Below are positions 51,619 through 61,002 of a stretch of 64,000 nucleotides of DNA, in pieces; the stretch's first letter is position 1; every line of letters starts with the position of its first letter. The notes beneath the pieces were generated by a model. The model ran no database searches and was not told the DNA's origin. It saw only the letters and a list, made by a program, of their open reading frames with translations. The stretch comes from Enterobacteriaceae bacterium (GTDB taxonomy: Bacteria; Pseudomonadota; Gammaproteobacteria; Enterobacterales; Enterobacteriaceae). Location of the stretch: assembly GCA_902363335.1 (NCBI GenBank), contig CABIZV010000008.1, forward strand, positions 186,001-250,000, written 5' to 3'. Made by a program: the position numbers and the translations under genes.

Positions 51619-53877
51619 ATGAGCGATATGGCAGAGCGCCTTGCGCTACATGAATTCACGGAAAACGCCTACTTAAACTATTCCATGTACGTCATCATGG
51701 ACAGGGCGTTGCCGTTTATTGGCGATGGTTTGAAGCCGGTACAGCGCCGCATCGTGTATGCGATGTCAGAGCTGGGGCTGAACGCCAGTGCTAAATTTAA
51801 AAAATCCGCCCGAACCGTCGGCGACGTATTGGGTAAGTACCACCCGCACGGCGATAGCGCCTGCTATGAAGCGATGGTACTGATGGCGCAGCCGTTCTCC
51901 TACCGTTATCCACTGGTGGATGGCCAGGGGAACTGGGGGGCGCCGGACGATCCGAAGTCATTCGCCGCAATGCGTTATACCGAATCGCGTCTGTCAAAGT
52001 ACGCTGAACTGCTGTTAAGCGAATTGGGTCAGGGCACCGCCGATTGGGCGCCGAACTTCGATGGTACGTTGCAGGAGCCGAAAATGCTGCCTGCGCGTCT
52101 GCCGAACATCCTGCTGAACGGCACTACCGGGATTGCCGTGGGTATGGCGACGGACATTCCGCCGCACAACCTGCGCGAAGTGGCGAAAGCGGCAATTACG
52201 CTGATTGAAAAACCGCAGACGACCCTCGATGACCTGCTGGATATCGTGCAGGGGCCGGACTACCCGACCGAAGCGGAAATCATCACGCCTCGCGCGGAAA
52301 TCCGCAAAATTTACCAGAACGGCCGCGGCTCGGTGCGTATGCGCGCGGTGTGGCATAAAGAGGACGGCGCGGTGGTGATTACCGCGCTGCCGCATCAGGT
52401 TTCCGGTGCCAAGGTGCTGGAGCAGATTGCGGCGCAGATGCGCAATAAAAAGCTGCCGATGGTTGATGACCTGCGCGACGAGTCAGACCACGAGAACCCG
52501 ACGCGTCTGGTGATCGTGCCGCGTTCTAATCGTGTGGATATGGAACCGGTGATGAACCACCTGTTCGTCACCACCGACTTAGAAAAAAGCTACCGCATTA
52601 ACCTGAACATGATCGGTCTTGATGGTCGTCCGGCGGTGAAAAATCTGCTGGAGATCCTCACCGAATGGCTGGCATTCCGCCGTGACACGGTGCGTCGTCG
52701 CCTGAACTACCGTCTGGAAAAAGTGCTCAAACGCCTGCATATCCTCGAAGGTTTGCTGGTGGCGTTCCTCAACATTGATGAAGTGATTGAGATAATCCGC
52801 AGCGAAGATGAGCCCAAGCCCGCGCTGATGTCGCGTTTTGGTATCAGCGAAACCCAGGCGGAAGCGATCCTTGAGCTGAAATTACGCCACCTCGCCAAGC
52901 TCGAAGAAGTGAAGATCCGCGGTGAGCAGGATGAGTTAGCCAAAGAGCGCGATCGCCTGCAAGCGATCCTCGCCTCTGAGCGCAAAATGAGTAACCTGCT
53001 GAAGAAAGAGCTGCAGGCTGATTCTGATGCGTTCGGCGATGACCGTCGTTCGCCGCTGCGTGAGCGTGAAGAAGCGAAAGCCATGAGCGATCACGACATG
53101 CTGCCGTCTGAGCCGGTGACTATCGTGCTGTCGCAGATGGGCTGGGTGCGTAGCGCGAAAGGCCATGATATTGATGCCCAGGGCTTAAGCTACAAATCGG
53201 GCGATAGCTGGAAGGCGTCGGTGAAAGGCAAGAGCAATCAGCCGGTGGTGTTTGTCGACACAACCGGACGCAGCTATGCCATCGATCCGATTACGTTGCC
53301 TTCCGCACGCGGGCAGGGCGAGCCGTTAACCGGCAAGCTGACGCTGCCGCCGGGTGCGACGGTCGAGCATATGCTGATGGAAAGCGACGACCAGAAATTG
53401 CTGTTGGCCTCCGACGCGGGTTACGGTTTCCTGTGTACCTTCAACGATTTGGTTGCGCGTAACCGTGCGGGCAAAGCGCTGATTTCGCTACCTGAGAATG
53501 CCAATGTGATGCCGCCGCTGGTGGTTGAAGACGAATCTGATATGCTGCTGGCGATAACCCAGGCGGGACGGATGTTGATGTTCCCGCTGAGCGATTTACC
53601 GCAGCTCTCGAAAGGTAAAGGGAATAAGATTATCAACATTCCATCGGCGGAAGCCGCAAGCGGTGTTGATAGCCTGGCGCACCTCTATATTCTCCCGCCA
53701 CAAAGCACGCTAACCTTCCACGTCGGTAAACGTAAGATTAAACTGCGTCCGGAAGAGTTGCAGAAAGTGACGGGTGAGCGGGGTCGCCGCGGAACGCTGA
53801 TGCGCGGTCTGCAAAAAATTGACCGCGTTGAGATTGATTCGCCGAAGCGCGCCCACACGGGCGACAGCGAAGAGTAA
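51619..53877 (+). CDS. parC: DNA topoisomerase IV subunit A
   Basis: DNA-cleaving subunit of topoisomerase IV. 752 residues as in E. coli when started at ATG 51619 (MSDMAERLALHEF). Catalytic Tyr120 is in FAAMRYTESR. The quinolone-resistance region reads HPHGDSACYEAM with Ser80 and Glu84, the susceptible residues. The C-terminal beta-pinwheel for DNA wrapping follows residue 500. Upstream in-frame ATG at 51595 is not conserved. Confidence 0.98.
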   Translation: MSDMAERLALHEFTENAYLNYSMYVIMDRALPFIGDGLKPVQRRIVYAMSELGLNASAKFKKSARTVGDVLGKYHPHGDSACYEAMVLMAQPFSYRYPLVDGQGNWGAPDDPKSFAAMRYTESRLSKYAELLLSELGQGTADWAPNFDGTLQEPKMLPARLPNILLNGTTGIAVGMATDIPPHNLREVAKAAITLIEKPQTTLDDLLDIVQGPDYPTEAEIITPRAEIRKIYQNGRGSVRMRAVWHKEDGAVVITALPHQVSGAKVLEQIAAQMRNKKLPMVDDLRDESDHENPTRLVIVPRSNRVDMEPVMNHLFVTTDLEKSYRINLNMIGLDGRPAVKNLLEILTEWLAFRRDTVRRRLNYRLEKVLKRLHILEGLLVAFLNIDEVIEIIRSEDEPKPALMSRFGISETQAEAILELKLRHLAKLEEVKIRGEQDELAKERDRLQAILASERKMSNLLKKELQADSDAFGDDRRSPLREREEAKAMSDHDMLPSEPVTIVLSQMGWVRSAKGHDIDAQGLSYKSGDSWKASVKGKSNQPVVFVDTTGRSYAIDPITLPSARGQGEPLTGKLTLPPGATVEHMLMESDDQKLLLASDAGYGFLCTFNDLVARNRAGKALISLPENANVMPPLVVEDESDMLLAITQAGRMLMFPLSDLPQLSKGKGNKIINIPSAEAASGVDSLAHLYILPPQSTLTFHVGKRKIKLRPEELQKVTGERGRRGTLMRGLQKIDRVEIDSPKRAHTGDSEE

Positions 53878-54104
53878 TCTTTCGCCCCCGCCGTCAGGCG
53901 GGGGAAATAAATGGAGTCGATAAAACCGTTGTTAATTCGGCGATTGCGATTAACAATACCCTTTTGCAGGGGTCTGCAAGTAACAAAGCCCTATCCGGTC
54001 TCTATATGCCCCGTTTGTCGTCTATGGTAAGGATGCGTATTGCGCGTTCGTCATCGCCATCGCAAGGGGTACAATTCTAAGCGGTACAGGGTTCAGAGGA
54101 CGCT

Positions 54105-54842
54105 ATGCTATCAATTTTACGTATAATCATTGTTGTCATTTATTGCATTCTGGTATGCATTTTTGGCTGTATCTATTGCCTGTTCAGCCCGCGCAATCCA
54201 AAACATGTTTCTACCTTTGGCCGTATGTTTGGCCGGATGGCACCTATTTTTGGTCTTAAGGTCGAAACCCGCAAGCCGGAGGATGCTGAAAGCTACGGCA
54301 ACGCCATCTACATTGCGAACCACCAGAACAACTACGACATGGTGACCGCTGCCAATATCGTGCAGCCGCCAACGGTCACGGTCGGTAAAAAGAGCCTGGT
54401 GTGGATCCCATTCTTCGGTCAGATTTACTGGCTAACCGGCAACCTGCTCATTGACCGTAACAACCGTGCGGCAGCCCACAGCACTATCGCCCAGGTCGTT
54501 AAATCGTTTAAGACTCGCAAGATCTCATTTTGGATGTTCCCGGAAGGGACGCGAAGCCGCGGTCGGGGGCTACTGCCGTTTAAAACCGGTGCGTTTCATG
54601 CGGCCATTGCGGCGGGCGTGCCGATTATTCCGGTCTGTGTTTCAAACACCTCGAATAAGATCAAACTCAACCGCTGGAATAACGGTCTGGTGATTGTTGA
54701 AATGCTGCCACCGATTGATACCAGCGCCTGGAGCAAAGACCAGGTCCGTGATTTAGCGAAGCACTGCCGTGAAGTCATGAAGGATAAAATCGCCGAACTG
54801 GATCAGGAAGTGGCCCAGCGAGAGTCTGCCGGTAAAGTGTAA
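54105..54842 (+). CDS. plsC: 1-acyl-sn-glycerol-3-phosphate acyltransferase PlsC
   Basis: Acylates lysophosphatidate at position 2 to make phosphatidate. 245 residues. N-terminal membrane helix (about 5-28), catalytic His73-x4-Asp78 (NHQNNYD) and the glycerol-phosphate motif FPEGTRSRG. Further lies PVCVS. The E. coli gene ygiS, which separates parC from plsC, is missing here. Confidence 0.97.
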   Translation: MLSILRIIIVVIYCILVCIFGCIYCLFSPRNPKHVSTFGRMFGRMAPIFGLKVETRKPEDAESYGNAIYIANHQNNYDMVTAANIVQPPTVTVGKKSLVWIPFFGQIYWLTGNLLIDRNNRAAAHSTIAQVVKSFKTRKISFWMFPEGTRSRGRGLLPFKTGAFHAAIAAGVPIIPVCVSNTSNKIKLNRWNNGLVIVEMLPPIDTSAWSKDQVRDLAKHCREVMKDKIAELDQEVAQRESAGKV

Positions 54843-54939
54843 AAACGCCCCACGACGTGGGCTGTACCTGCGTCGTATGCTGTTTTGCTGTTGGGAAAGT
54901 GATTTCCTCTTTTGATTTGTCAGTTTTGATGGAGCTTAT

Positions 54940-56352
54940 ATGTCACTCAGTCGGCGTCAGTTTATTCAGGCTTCGGGCGTTGCGCTTTGCGCAGGTTCTG
55001 TGCCGCTGAGCGCTCGGGCCGCCGGCAAACAGCCCGTGCTGCCGGTGCCTCCGCTGCTGGAGTCTCGCCGTGGACAGCCGCTTTTCTTGACGATGCAGCG
55101 GGCGCACTGGTCCTTTACAGAAGGTACCCGCGCGAACGTCTGGGGTATCAACGGCCGCTATCTGGGGCCGACTATCCGCGTCTGGAAAGGTGATGACGTT
55201 AAGCTCATCTACAGCAATCGACTGACTGAAAATGTCGCTATGACCATACGCGGCTTGCAGGTGCCTGGCCCGCTGATTGGCGGCGCGGCGCGCATGATGT
55301 CGCCGAACGCCGACTGGGCGCCGGTGTTGCCGATTCGCCAGAGTGCCTCAACGCTTTGGTATCAGGCCAATACACCAAACCATATGGCGCAGCAGGTTTA
55401 TAACGGCCTGGCGGGCATGTGGTTAATTGAAGATGAAGTGAGTAAGTCCTTACCCTTCCCAAATCATTACGGCGTCGATGACTTCCCGGTGATTATCCAG
55501 GACAAGCGTCTGGATAACTTCGGCACGCCGGTATACGACGAACCGGGCAGCGGCGGTTTTGTTGGCGATACGCTGCTGGTCAACGGCGTTCAGGGGCCAT
55601 ATGTAGAAGTCTCGCGCGGTTGGGTGCGCCTGCGTCTGCTCAATGCCTCCAACTCGCGGCGTTATTTACTGCAAATGAGTGATGGGCGCGCGCTGCACGT
55701 TATCTCAAGCGATCAGGGTTTACTGCCAGCGCCCGTTTCGGCCACGCAGATCTCACTGGCGCCGGGCGAACGCCGGGAAGTGCTGGTGGATATGACCAAC
55801 GGCGATGAGGTGTCGATAACCTGCGGGGAGTCGGCAAGCATCATGGAACGGATACGTGGATTCTTCGAGCCCTCAAGTATTCTTATCTCGACGCTGGTGC
55901 TGACCCTGCGTCCGACGGGGTTGCTGCCGCTCGTGACCGATAACTTACCGATGCGCATATTGCCGGCTGAAATCCTCGGCGGCACGCCAATTCGCAGCCG
56001 CGATATCATGCTGGGCGACGACCCGGGCATTAATGGTCAGCTGTGGGATCCGCAGCGTATTGATATCACCGCCCAGCAGGGAACCTGGGAGCGCTGGACG
56101 GTTCGCGCCGATGCGCCGCAGTCATTCCACATTGAAGGAGTGATGTTCCAGGTTCGCAACGTGAACGGCGCAACGCCAATGCCGGAAGACCGGGGCTGGA
56201 AAGATACGGTGTGGGTAGACGGTCAGGTTGAGCTGCTGGTGTATTACGCTCAGCCATCCTGGCCACACTTCCCGTTCCAGTACTCCAGCCAGACGCTGGA
56301 GCTGGCCGACCGGGGTTCTATTGGGCAGATTCTGGTGAACCCCGCGCCGTAA
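54940..56352 (+). CDS. ftsP: Divisome protein FtsP (SufI)
   Basis: Periplasmic Tat substrate that stabilises the divisome under stress. 470 residues. The Tat signal SRRQFIQASGVAL (residues 4-16) is followed by three cupredoxin domains of the multicopper oxidase fold, which in SufI have lost the copper ligands. None of the HxH or HCH motifs of active oxidases is visible. Situated after plsC, as in E. coli. Confidence 0.96.
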   Translation: MSLSRRQFIQASGVALCAGSVPLSARAAGKQPVLPVPPLLESRRGQPLFLTMQRAHWSFTEGTRANVWGINGRYLGPTIRVWKGDDVKLIYSNRLTENVAMTIRGLQVPGPLIGGAARMMSPNADWAPVLPIRQSASTLWYQANTPNHMAQQVYNGLAGMWLIEDEVSKSLPFPNHYGVDDFPVIIQDKRLDNFGTPVYDEPGSGGFVGDTLLVNGVQGPYVEVSRGWVRLRLLNASNSRRYLLQMSDGRALHVISSDQGLLPAPVSATQISLAPGERREVLVDMTNGDEVSITCGESASIMERIRGFFEPSSILISTLVLTLRPTGLLPLVTDNLPMRILPAEILGGTPIRSRDIMLGDDPGINGQLWDPQRIDITAQQGTWERWTVRADAPQSFHIEGVMFQVRNVNGATPMPEDRGWKDTVWVDGQVELLVYYAQPSWPHFPFQYSSQTLELADRGSIGQILVNPAP

Positions 56353-56361
56353 TTGAGAACT

Positions 56362-56432
56362 TCCCCGCGTCGCTACGCTTGGCCGGGGTACGAATATAAC
56401 GGTAGCCCGGCCAAGCGCAGCGACGCCGGGAC
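56362..56432. repeat. REP palindrome between ftsP and ygiQ
   Basis: CCCCGCGTCGCTACGCTTGG and its inverse CCAAGCGCAGCGACGCCGGG enclose a short loop. Same class as the 8631-8700 palindrome. Confidence 0.85.
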
Positions 56433-56528
56433 TCACTCCGCGTTAAAAATTCCCACTTCATTAGTCAGGCGAACGGGCTTATAATCCCCGACCTTTGATT
56501 ATTTTTTTACCATTTTTTTGGAAGCATA

Positions 56529-58703
56529 ATGAGCGCTATCTCCCTGATCCAACCGGATCGCGACCTTTTCTCCTGGCCGCAATATTGGGCCGCCTGCTTT
56601 GGGCCGGCACCGTTTTTGCCGATGTCACGCGAAGAGATGGATCAACTTGGCTGGGATAGCTGCGATATTATTCTGGTGACGGGCGACGCCTATGTCGACC
56701 ACCCAAGTTTTGGCATGGCGATTTGTGGTCGTATGCTGGAAGCGCAGGGCTTCCGCGTGGGGATCATCGCGCAGCCTGACTGGAACAGCAAAGATGATTT
56801 TATGCGTCTGGGCAAACCGAATCTGTTCTTCGGCGTCACCGCTGGCAACATGGACTCGATGATTAACCGTTATACCGCAGACCGCAAGCTGCGTCATGAC
56901 GATGCTTACACCCCGGATAACGTCGCGGGCAAACGCCCGGATCGCGCCACGCTGGTTTACACCCAACGCTGTAAAGAGGCGTGGAAAGATGTGCCGGTTA
57001 TCCTCGGCGGTATTGAAGCCAGCCTGCGCCGTACCGCGCACTACGACTACTGGTCTGATACCGTGCGCCGCTCCGTATTGGTGGATTCCAAGGCTGATAT
57101 GCTGATGTTCGGTAACGGCGAGCGTCCGCTTGTCGAGGTCGCCCATCGTCTGGCTGCCGGTGAACCTATCGGCCATATCCGCGACGTGCGTAACACCGCC
57201 ATCATGGTGAAAGAAGCGCTGCCGGGGTGGAGCGGGGTGGATTCCACCCGTCTCGACACACCGGGCAAAATCGATCCTATTCCGCATCCGTACGGCGAAG
57301 ATCTGCCTTGCGCCGATAACAAAACCGTTGCGCCACAAAAACAAGAAGCCAAGCGCGTGACCGTTCAGCCAGCGCGCCCGAAGCCGTGGGAAAAAACTTA
57401 CGTCCTGCTGCCGTCTTTTGAGAAGGTAAAAGGCGACAAAGTTCTTTATGCCCATGCGTCGCGTATTCTGCACCATGAAACCAACCCAGGCTGTGCGCGT
57501 GCGCTGATGCAAAAACACGGTGAGCGCTATATCTGGGTCAACCCGCCGGCTATTCCGCTGTCGACCGAAGAGATGGATAGCGTGTTCGCTCTGCCGTACA
57601 AGCGTATTCCGCATCCATCATATGGCAACGCCCGCATCCCGGCTTACGAGATGATCCGCTTCTCGATTAACATCATGCGCGGCTGCTTTGGCGGGTGTTC
57701 TTTCTGTTCGATTACCGAGCATGAAGGGCGCATTATTCAGAGTCGTTCAGAAGATTCGATCGTCAATGAAATTGAAGCGATTCGCGACACGGTGCCCGGC
57801 TTTACCGGCATTATCTCCGATCTTGGCGGCCCAACGGCCAACATGTATATGCTGCGCTGTAAGTCTCCGCGCGCGGAGCAAACCTGTCGTCGTCTGTCCT
57901 GTGTCTATCCGAGTATTTGCGAGCATATGGACACCAACCACGAACCGACGATCAATCTCTACCGCCGCGCTCGTGACCTGAAAGGGATTAAAAAGATCCT
58001 TATCGCTTCCGGCGTACGTTATGACATTGCCGTAGAAGATCCGCGCTATATCAAAGAGCTGGCGACGCACCACGTCGGCGGCTATCTGAAGATCGCCCCG
58101 GAACATACCGAGGCAGGGCCATTGTCGAAGATGATGAAGCCGGGAATGGGCAGCTATGATCGCTTCAAAGAACTGTTTGATACCTACTCAAAGCAGGCGG
58201 GTAAAGAGCAGTATCTGATCCCGTACTTTATCTCGGCTCATCCGGGGACGCGTGATGAAGATATGGTGAATCTGGCGCTGTGGCTGAAACAGCGACGTTT
58301 CCGCCTGGATCAGGTGCAGAACTTCTATCCGTCGCCGCTGGCGAACTCAACCACCATGTATTACACCGGCAAGAACCCGCTGAGTAAGATTAGCTATAAG
58401 AGTGAAGATGTGGTGATCCCGAAAGGTGATAAACAGCGTCGTCTGCACAAAGCGTTGCTGCGCTACCACGATCCGGCTAACTGGCCGCTGATTCGCCAGG
58501 CGCTGGAAAATATGGGTAAAAAGCACCTTATCGGCAGCCGTCGCGATTGTCTGGTACCGGCACCGACAATTGAGGAAATGCGTGAAGCCCGTCGCCAGAA
58601 TCGTCATACGCGTCCGGCGCTGACCAAGCACACGCCGGTAGAACATCAGCGCCAGACGCCGAAAGTCCCGGCGAAAAAGCGCGTGAAAACCGCATCACGC
58701 TAA
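56529..58703 (+). CDS. ygiQ: Radical SAM protein YgiQ
   Basis: 724-residue protein with an N-terminal B12-binding-like region and a radical SAM domain with the CxxxCxxC cluster motif at Cys386, Cys390 and Cys393 (RGCFGGCSFCS). The family (UPF0313) has unknown substrate. The C-terminus is basic and probably disordered. Preceded by a REP and ended by a strong terminator. YgiQ is often annotated only as a radical SAM enzyme. Confidence 0.94.
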   Translation: MSAISLIQPDRDLFSWPQYWAACFGPAPFLPMSREEMDQLGWDSCDIILVTGDAYVDHPSFGMAICGRMLEAQGFRVGIIAQPDWNSKDDFMRLGKPNLFFGVTAGNMDSMINRYTADRKLRHDDAYTPDNVAGKRPDRATLVYTQRCKEAWKDVPVILGGIEASLRRTAHYDYWSDTVRRSVLVDSKADMLMFGNGERPLVEVAHRLAAGEPIGHIRDVRNTAIMVKEALPGWSGVDSTRLDTPGKIDPIPHPYGEDLPCADNKTVAPQKQEAKRVTVQPARPKPWEKTYVLLPSFEKVKGDKVLYAHASRILHHETNPGCARALMQKHGERYIWVNPPAIPLSTEEMDSVFALPYKRIPHPSYGNARIPAYEMIRFSINIMRGCFGGCSFCSITEHEGRIIQSRSEDSIVNEIEAIRDTVPGFTGIISDLGGPTANMYMLRCKSPRAEQTCRRLSCVYPSICEHMDTNHEPTINLYRRARDLKGIKKILIASGVRYDIAVEDPRYIKELATHHVGGYLKIAPEHTEAGPLSKMMKPGMGSYDRFKELFDTYSKQAGKEQYLIPYFISAHPGTRDEDMVNLALWLKQRRFRLDQVQNFYPSPLANSTTMYYTGKNPLSKISYKSEDVVIPKGDKQRRLHKALLRYHDPANWPLIRQALENMGKKHLIGSRRDCLVPAPTIEEMREARRQNRHTRPALTKHTPVEHQRQTPKVPAKKRVKTASR

Positions 58704-58718
58704 TCGGCTCGTTGCTGA

Positions 58719-58759
58719 AAAAAAGGAGTGGAGCCTGAGCGGCTGCCACTCCTTTTTTA
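58719..58759 (+). terminator. Terminator of ygiQ
   Basis: AAAAAGGAGTGG / CCACTCCTTTTTT stem, extended by an inner AGCC / GGCT pairing. It has an A run before and a T run after, so it can act in both directions. Confidence 0.88.
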
Positions 58760-58787
58760 TTTCTGAGATAGCCACATCCTCACTGGG

Positions 58788-59039
58788 TTAGAGGCTACAC
58801 CAGCAATCCAGATACTCATTCACATCAAGACGATAGTTGGCGCGATTGGCGTCCGCTTTCGCCTTTTGAACTTCCGGCTGGAGAACCCTGAGGTCTTGTC
58901 GTAGCCGCTCGGCCCTTAATTTTAGCGCGCTGATATCGGCTGAAAGTTTATCGATTTGCTGCTTCTCGAGTGAATTATTGTTTGCGCAGCCTGCGAGCAG
59001 CGTCAGCATCGCAAGACTCATGATTAGCCGTTTCTTCAT
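58788..59039 (-). CDS. yqhH: Lpp-like lipoprotein YqhH
   Basis: 83-residue lipoprotein precursor: MKKRLIMSLAMLTLLAGC with lipobox LAGC (Cys18), followed by a short coiled coil (SLEKQQIDKLSADISALKLR...) like Lpp, then a Cys-containing end (DCWCSL) instead of the Lys used by Lpp to bind peptidoglycan. Function unknown. Its start overlaps the end of yqhG by four bases. Confidence 0.88.
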   Translation of the reverse strand: MKKRLIMSLAMLTLLAGCANNNSLEKQQIDKLSADISALKLRAERLRQDLRVLQPEVQKAKADANRANYRLDVNEYLDCWCSL

Positions 59040-59965
59040 TTGTTTCCTTTCTCCATTTTTGCCGTTGTGGCACGTATCTGCGCGAGCAGGCTGCCACTGG
59101 GCAAACGAATAATGTCAGCGACCATCCAGTCGCCGTCGACGCGCTGTAGCTTAATCTCCTGGGCAAGTGACGCGTCTTTCGCGTCCTCTCCGAGCGTGAG
59201 CTGAACATGAATCCGTGCGCTATTGGGTGTGCTTGCAATTAAACGCAATTCGTCGAGACTGACAAATTGCGTTTCAATACAGTTGCACAGAGGATTGGCG
59301 TAGAGGAAAAGCTCGTCATGGCTTCTGTCCGCGCCCATTTGTGAAACCGCTAGTTTGTAGTCCTCAATGGCCTGGCGATAGTCGGGAGCAAGCACCCATG
59401 TCCATGGCCAGGTGTTATCGCTAAGGTGCTCGAACAGCGCGCGGACGTAATCTTGCGGCAACTCTCTTTGTAATGCGGCAAGCGTGGCGAGCTTTTGCTG
59501 GTTATCGCCATTGAGCAGTTGGTACAGACTGTTTTGTCCGTTGTGAATGTCATCAATGACCCAGTGATTATCTTCAACAATCAGGTTGAGGGTCTGAGTT
59601 ATGCTATCGCTGTTGGCTTTAAACGGCCGAAAACGGACGGTGGCGTCGACGCGCTCGGCGTCTTTTGGCGTGAGGGTGATTTTTTCCAGCACCAGATTGT
59701 CAAAGTCCTGGCAGTTGCATACAGGATCGTAATCCAGCGACCCCACATCGCCCGGTAGAGCGAGCTGTTCATCGAGCTTAATGGCCTGATTCATCCGAGC
59801 AGAGACCTGAGTACCGCCAAACATGACGGGGGTGCTGCGATCGCTATAGGGCTGATAAATCTGCCTGATGGTCTGTTCGGGTGAGAGCGGCGGCGTGCCT
59901 GCCTGCGCTGTCGCGGTCAGAAGAGTGAAAATAAGCAGCAACGGCCATGTCGCCAGTGATTTCAT
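59036..59965 (-). CDS. yqhG: Periplasmic DUF3828 protein YqhG
   Basis: 309 residues with a Sec signal (ending AQA) and two DUF3828-like repeats, each with paired Cys near NPLCNCIE or DPVCNCQDF. E. coli YqhG belongs to the same family, and a yqhG mutation has been linked to type 1 pili expression. The DUF3828 fold is also found in immunity lipoproteins such as the one at 6258-6761 in this window. Operon with yqhH. Confidence 0.88.
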   Translation of the reverse strand: MKSLATWPLLLIFTLLTATAQAGTPPLSPEQTIRQIYQPYSDRSTPVMFGGTQVSARMNQAIKLDEQLALPGDVGSLDYDPVCNCQDFDNLVLEKITLTPKDAERVDATVRFRPFKANSDSITQTLNLIVEDNHWVIDDIHNGQNSLYQLLNGDNQQKLATLAALQRELPQDYVRALFEHLSDNTWPWTWVLAPDYRQAIEDYKLAVSQMGADRSHDELFLYANPLCNCIETQFVSLDELRLIASTPNSARIHVQLTLGEDAKDASLAQEIKLQRVDGDWMVADIIRLPSGSLLAQIRATTAKMEKGNK

Positions 59966-60046
59966 AGGGGCATCCCTGATGGTGAAAAGTCATCCAGCAG
60001 GTTAGCAACGGCGAGCGCAGGAAGGGTATTGATAATTTCTGAAAAT

Positions 60047-60068
60047 GCCCGGCAAGCGCCGGGCTTAT
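60047..60068 (-). terminator. Terminator-like stem after dkgA
   Basis: GCCCGGC / GCCGGGC with a 4-nt loop, followed on the minus strand by ATTTTC. It resembles a half REP. T tract is short. Confidence 0.55.
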
Positions 60069-60072
60069 GGGG

Positions 60073-60900
60073 TTAACCGCCGAATTGATCCGGATCCGGG
60101 CCTAAACGTTTGCCCTTGTCGAGGGCGGTGAGGTCAGCCAACTCGTCTTTATCCAGACGGAAGTTCCAGACATCAAAGTTTTCGGCAATACGCGATGGGG
60201 TGACCGATTTCGGAATCACCACCAGACCGTTGTCGAGGTGCCAGCGAATAACAATCTGCGCCGGGGTTTTAGCGTATTTTTCCGCCAGTTTATGAATAAT
60301 CTTCTGGTCGAAAACGCCCTCGCCGCCCTGTGCCAGCGGACTCCAGGATTCGGTCTGAATCTTGTGCGTGGCGTTCCAGGCATGCAACTGACGTTGCTGC
60401 ATTAGCGGATGAAGCTCAATCTGGTTAATCACCGGCGCGACGCCAGTCTCATCAATCAGCCGCTGCAGATGCGGTATCTGGAAGTTACACACGCCGATGC
60501 TCTTCACCAGCCCCTGCTTTTGCAGCTCGATAAGCCCTTTCCAGGCTTCGACATAATGATCGATTGCCGGGACGGGCCAATGGATCAAATAGAGATCAAG
60601 ATAGTCGAGCTTAAGCTGTTCCAGACTCTCCTGAAGCGCCTCGGCAGGGCGCAGATGCGCATCATTCCAGAGCTTGGAGGTGATGAACAGATCTTCACGG
60701 GGGATGCCCGCGGTGCTGATAGCTTGACCAACTCCCGACTCGTTTTTGTATGCGGCGGCGGTATCAATAGACCGGTAGCCCACCTCGACAGCCTTATGGA
60801 CTGCGGTGATGACCTCTTCGTTGCTAGCCTGCCATACGCCCAGGCCTAACTGCGGCATTACATTGCCATCGTGCAGCTTAATCACGGTTGGATGTGTCAT
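60073..60900 (-). CDS. dkgA: 2,5-diketo-D-gluconate reductase A (aldo-keto reductase)
   Basis: 275 residues, TIM-barrel aldo-keto reductase using NADPH. It reduces methylglyoxal, 2,5-diketogluconate and furfurals. The catalytic tetrad is visible in YRSIDTAAAYKNE (Asp, Tyr), SKLW (Lys) and LIHWPVP (His). Follows yqhD on the same strand, 102 nt downstream, and is co-regulated by YqhC in E. coli. Confidence 0.97.
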   Translation of the reverse strand: MTHPTVIKLHDGNVMPQLGLGVWQASNEEVITAVHKAVEVGYRSIDTAAAYKNESGVGQAISTAGIPREDLFITSKLWNDAHLRPAEALQESLEQLKLDYLDLYLIHWPVPAIDHYVEAWKGLIELQKQGLVKSIGVCNFQIPHLQRLIDETGVAPVINQIELHPLMQQRQLHAWNATHKIQTESWSPLAQGGEGVFDQKIIHKLAEKYAKTPAQIVIRWHLDNGLVVIPKSVTPSRIAENFDVWNFRLDKDELADLTALDKGKRLGPDPDQFGG

Positions 60901-60920
60901 GCATTTCTCCTTTTCACGAG

Positions 60921-60944
60921 CTTCCCGGCGCTGGCGCCGGGAAG
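60921..60944. repeat. Half-REP inverted repeat between yqhD and dkgA
   Basis: CTTCCCGGCGC / GCGCCGGGAAG, a perfect 11-bp stem around a 2-nt centre. Confidence 0.75.
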
Positions 60945-61002
60945 GTTTGTAGGATCAAGTTTGGTCCAAATATGCAAAAACGAAAAGTTTAGCGGATAAG
61001 GA

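Noticed and set aside
56625..57614. 329-codon open frame on the minus strand inside ygiQ
   Set aside because: It is the exact antisense of a well-conserved gene, with no ribosome site and a composition typical of shadow frames (Arg/His rich).
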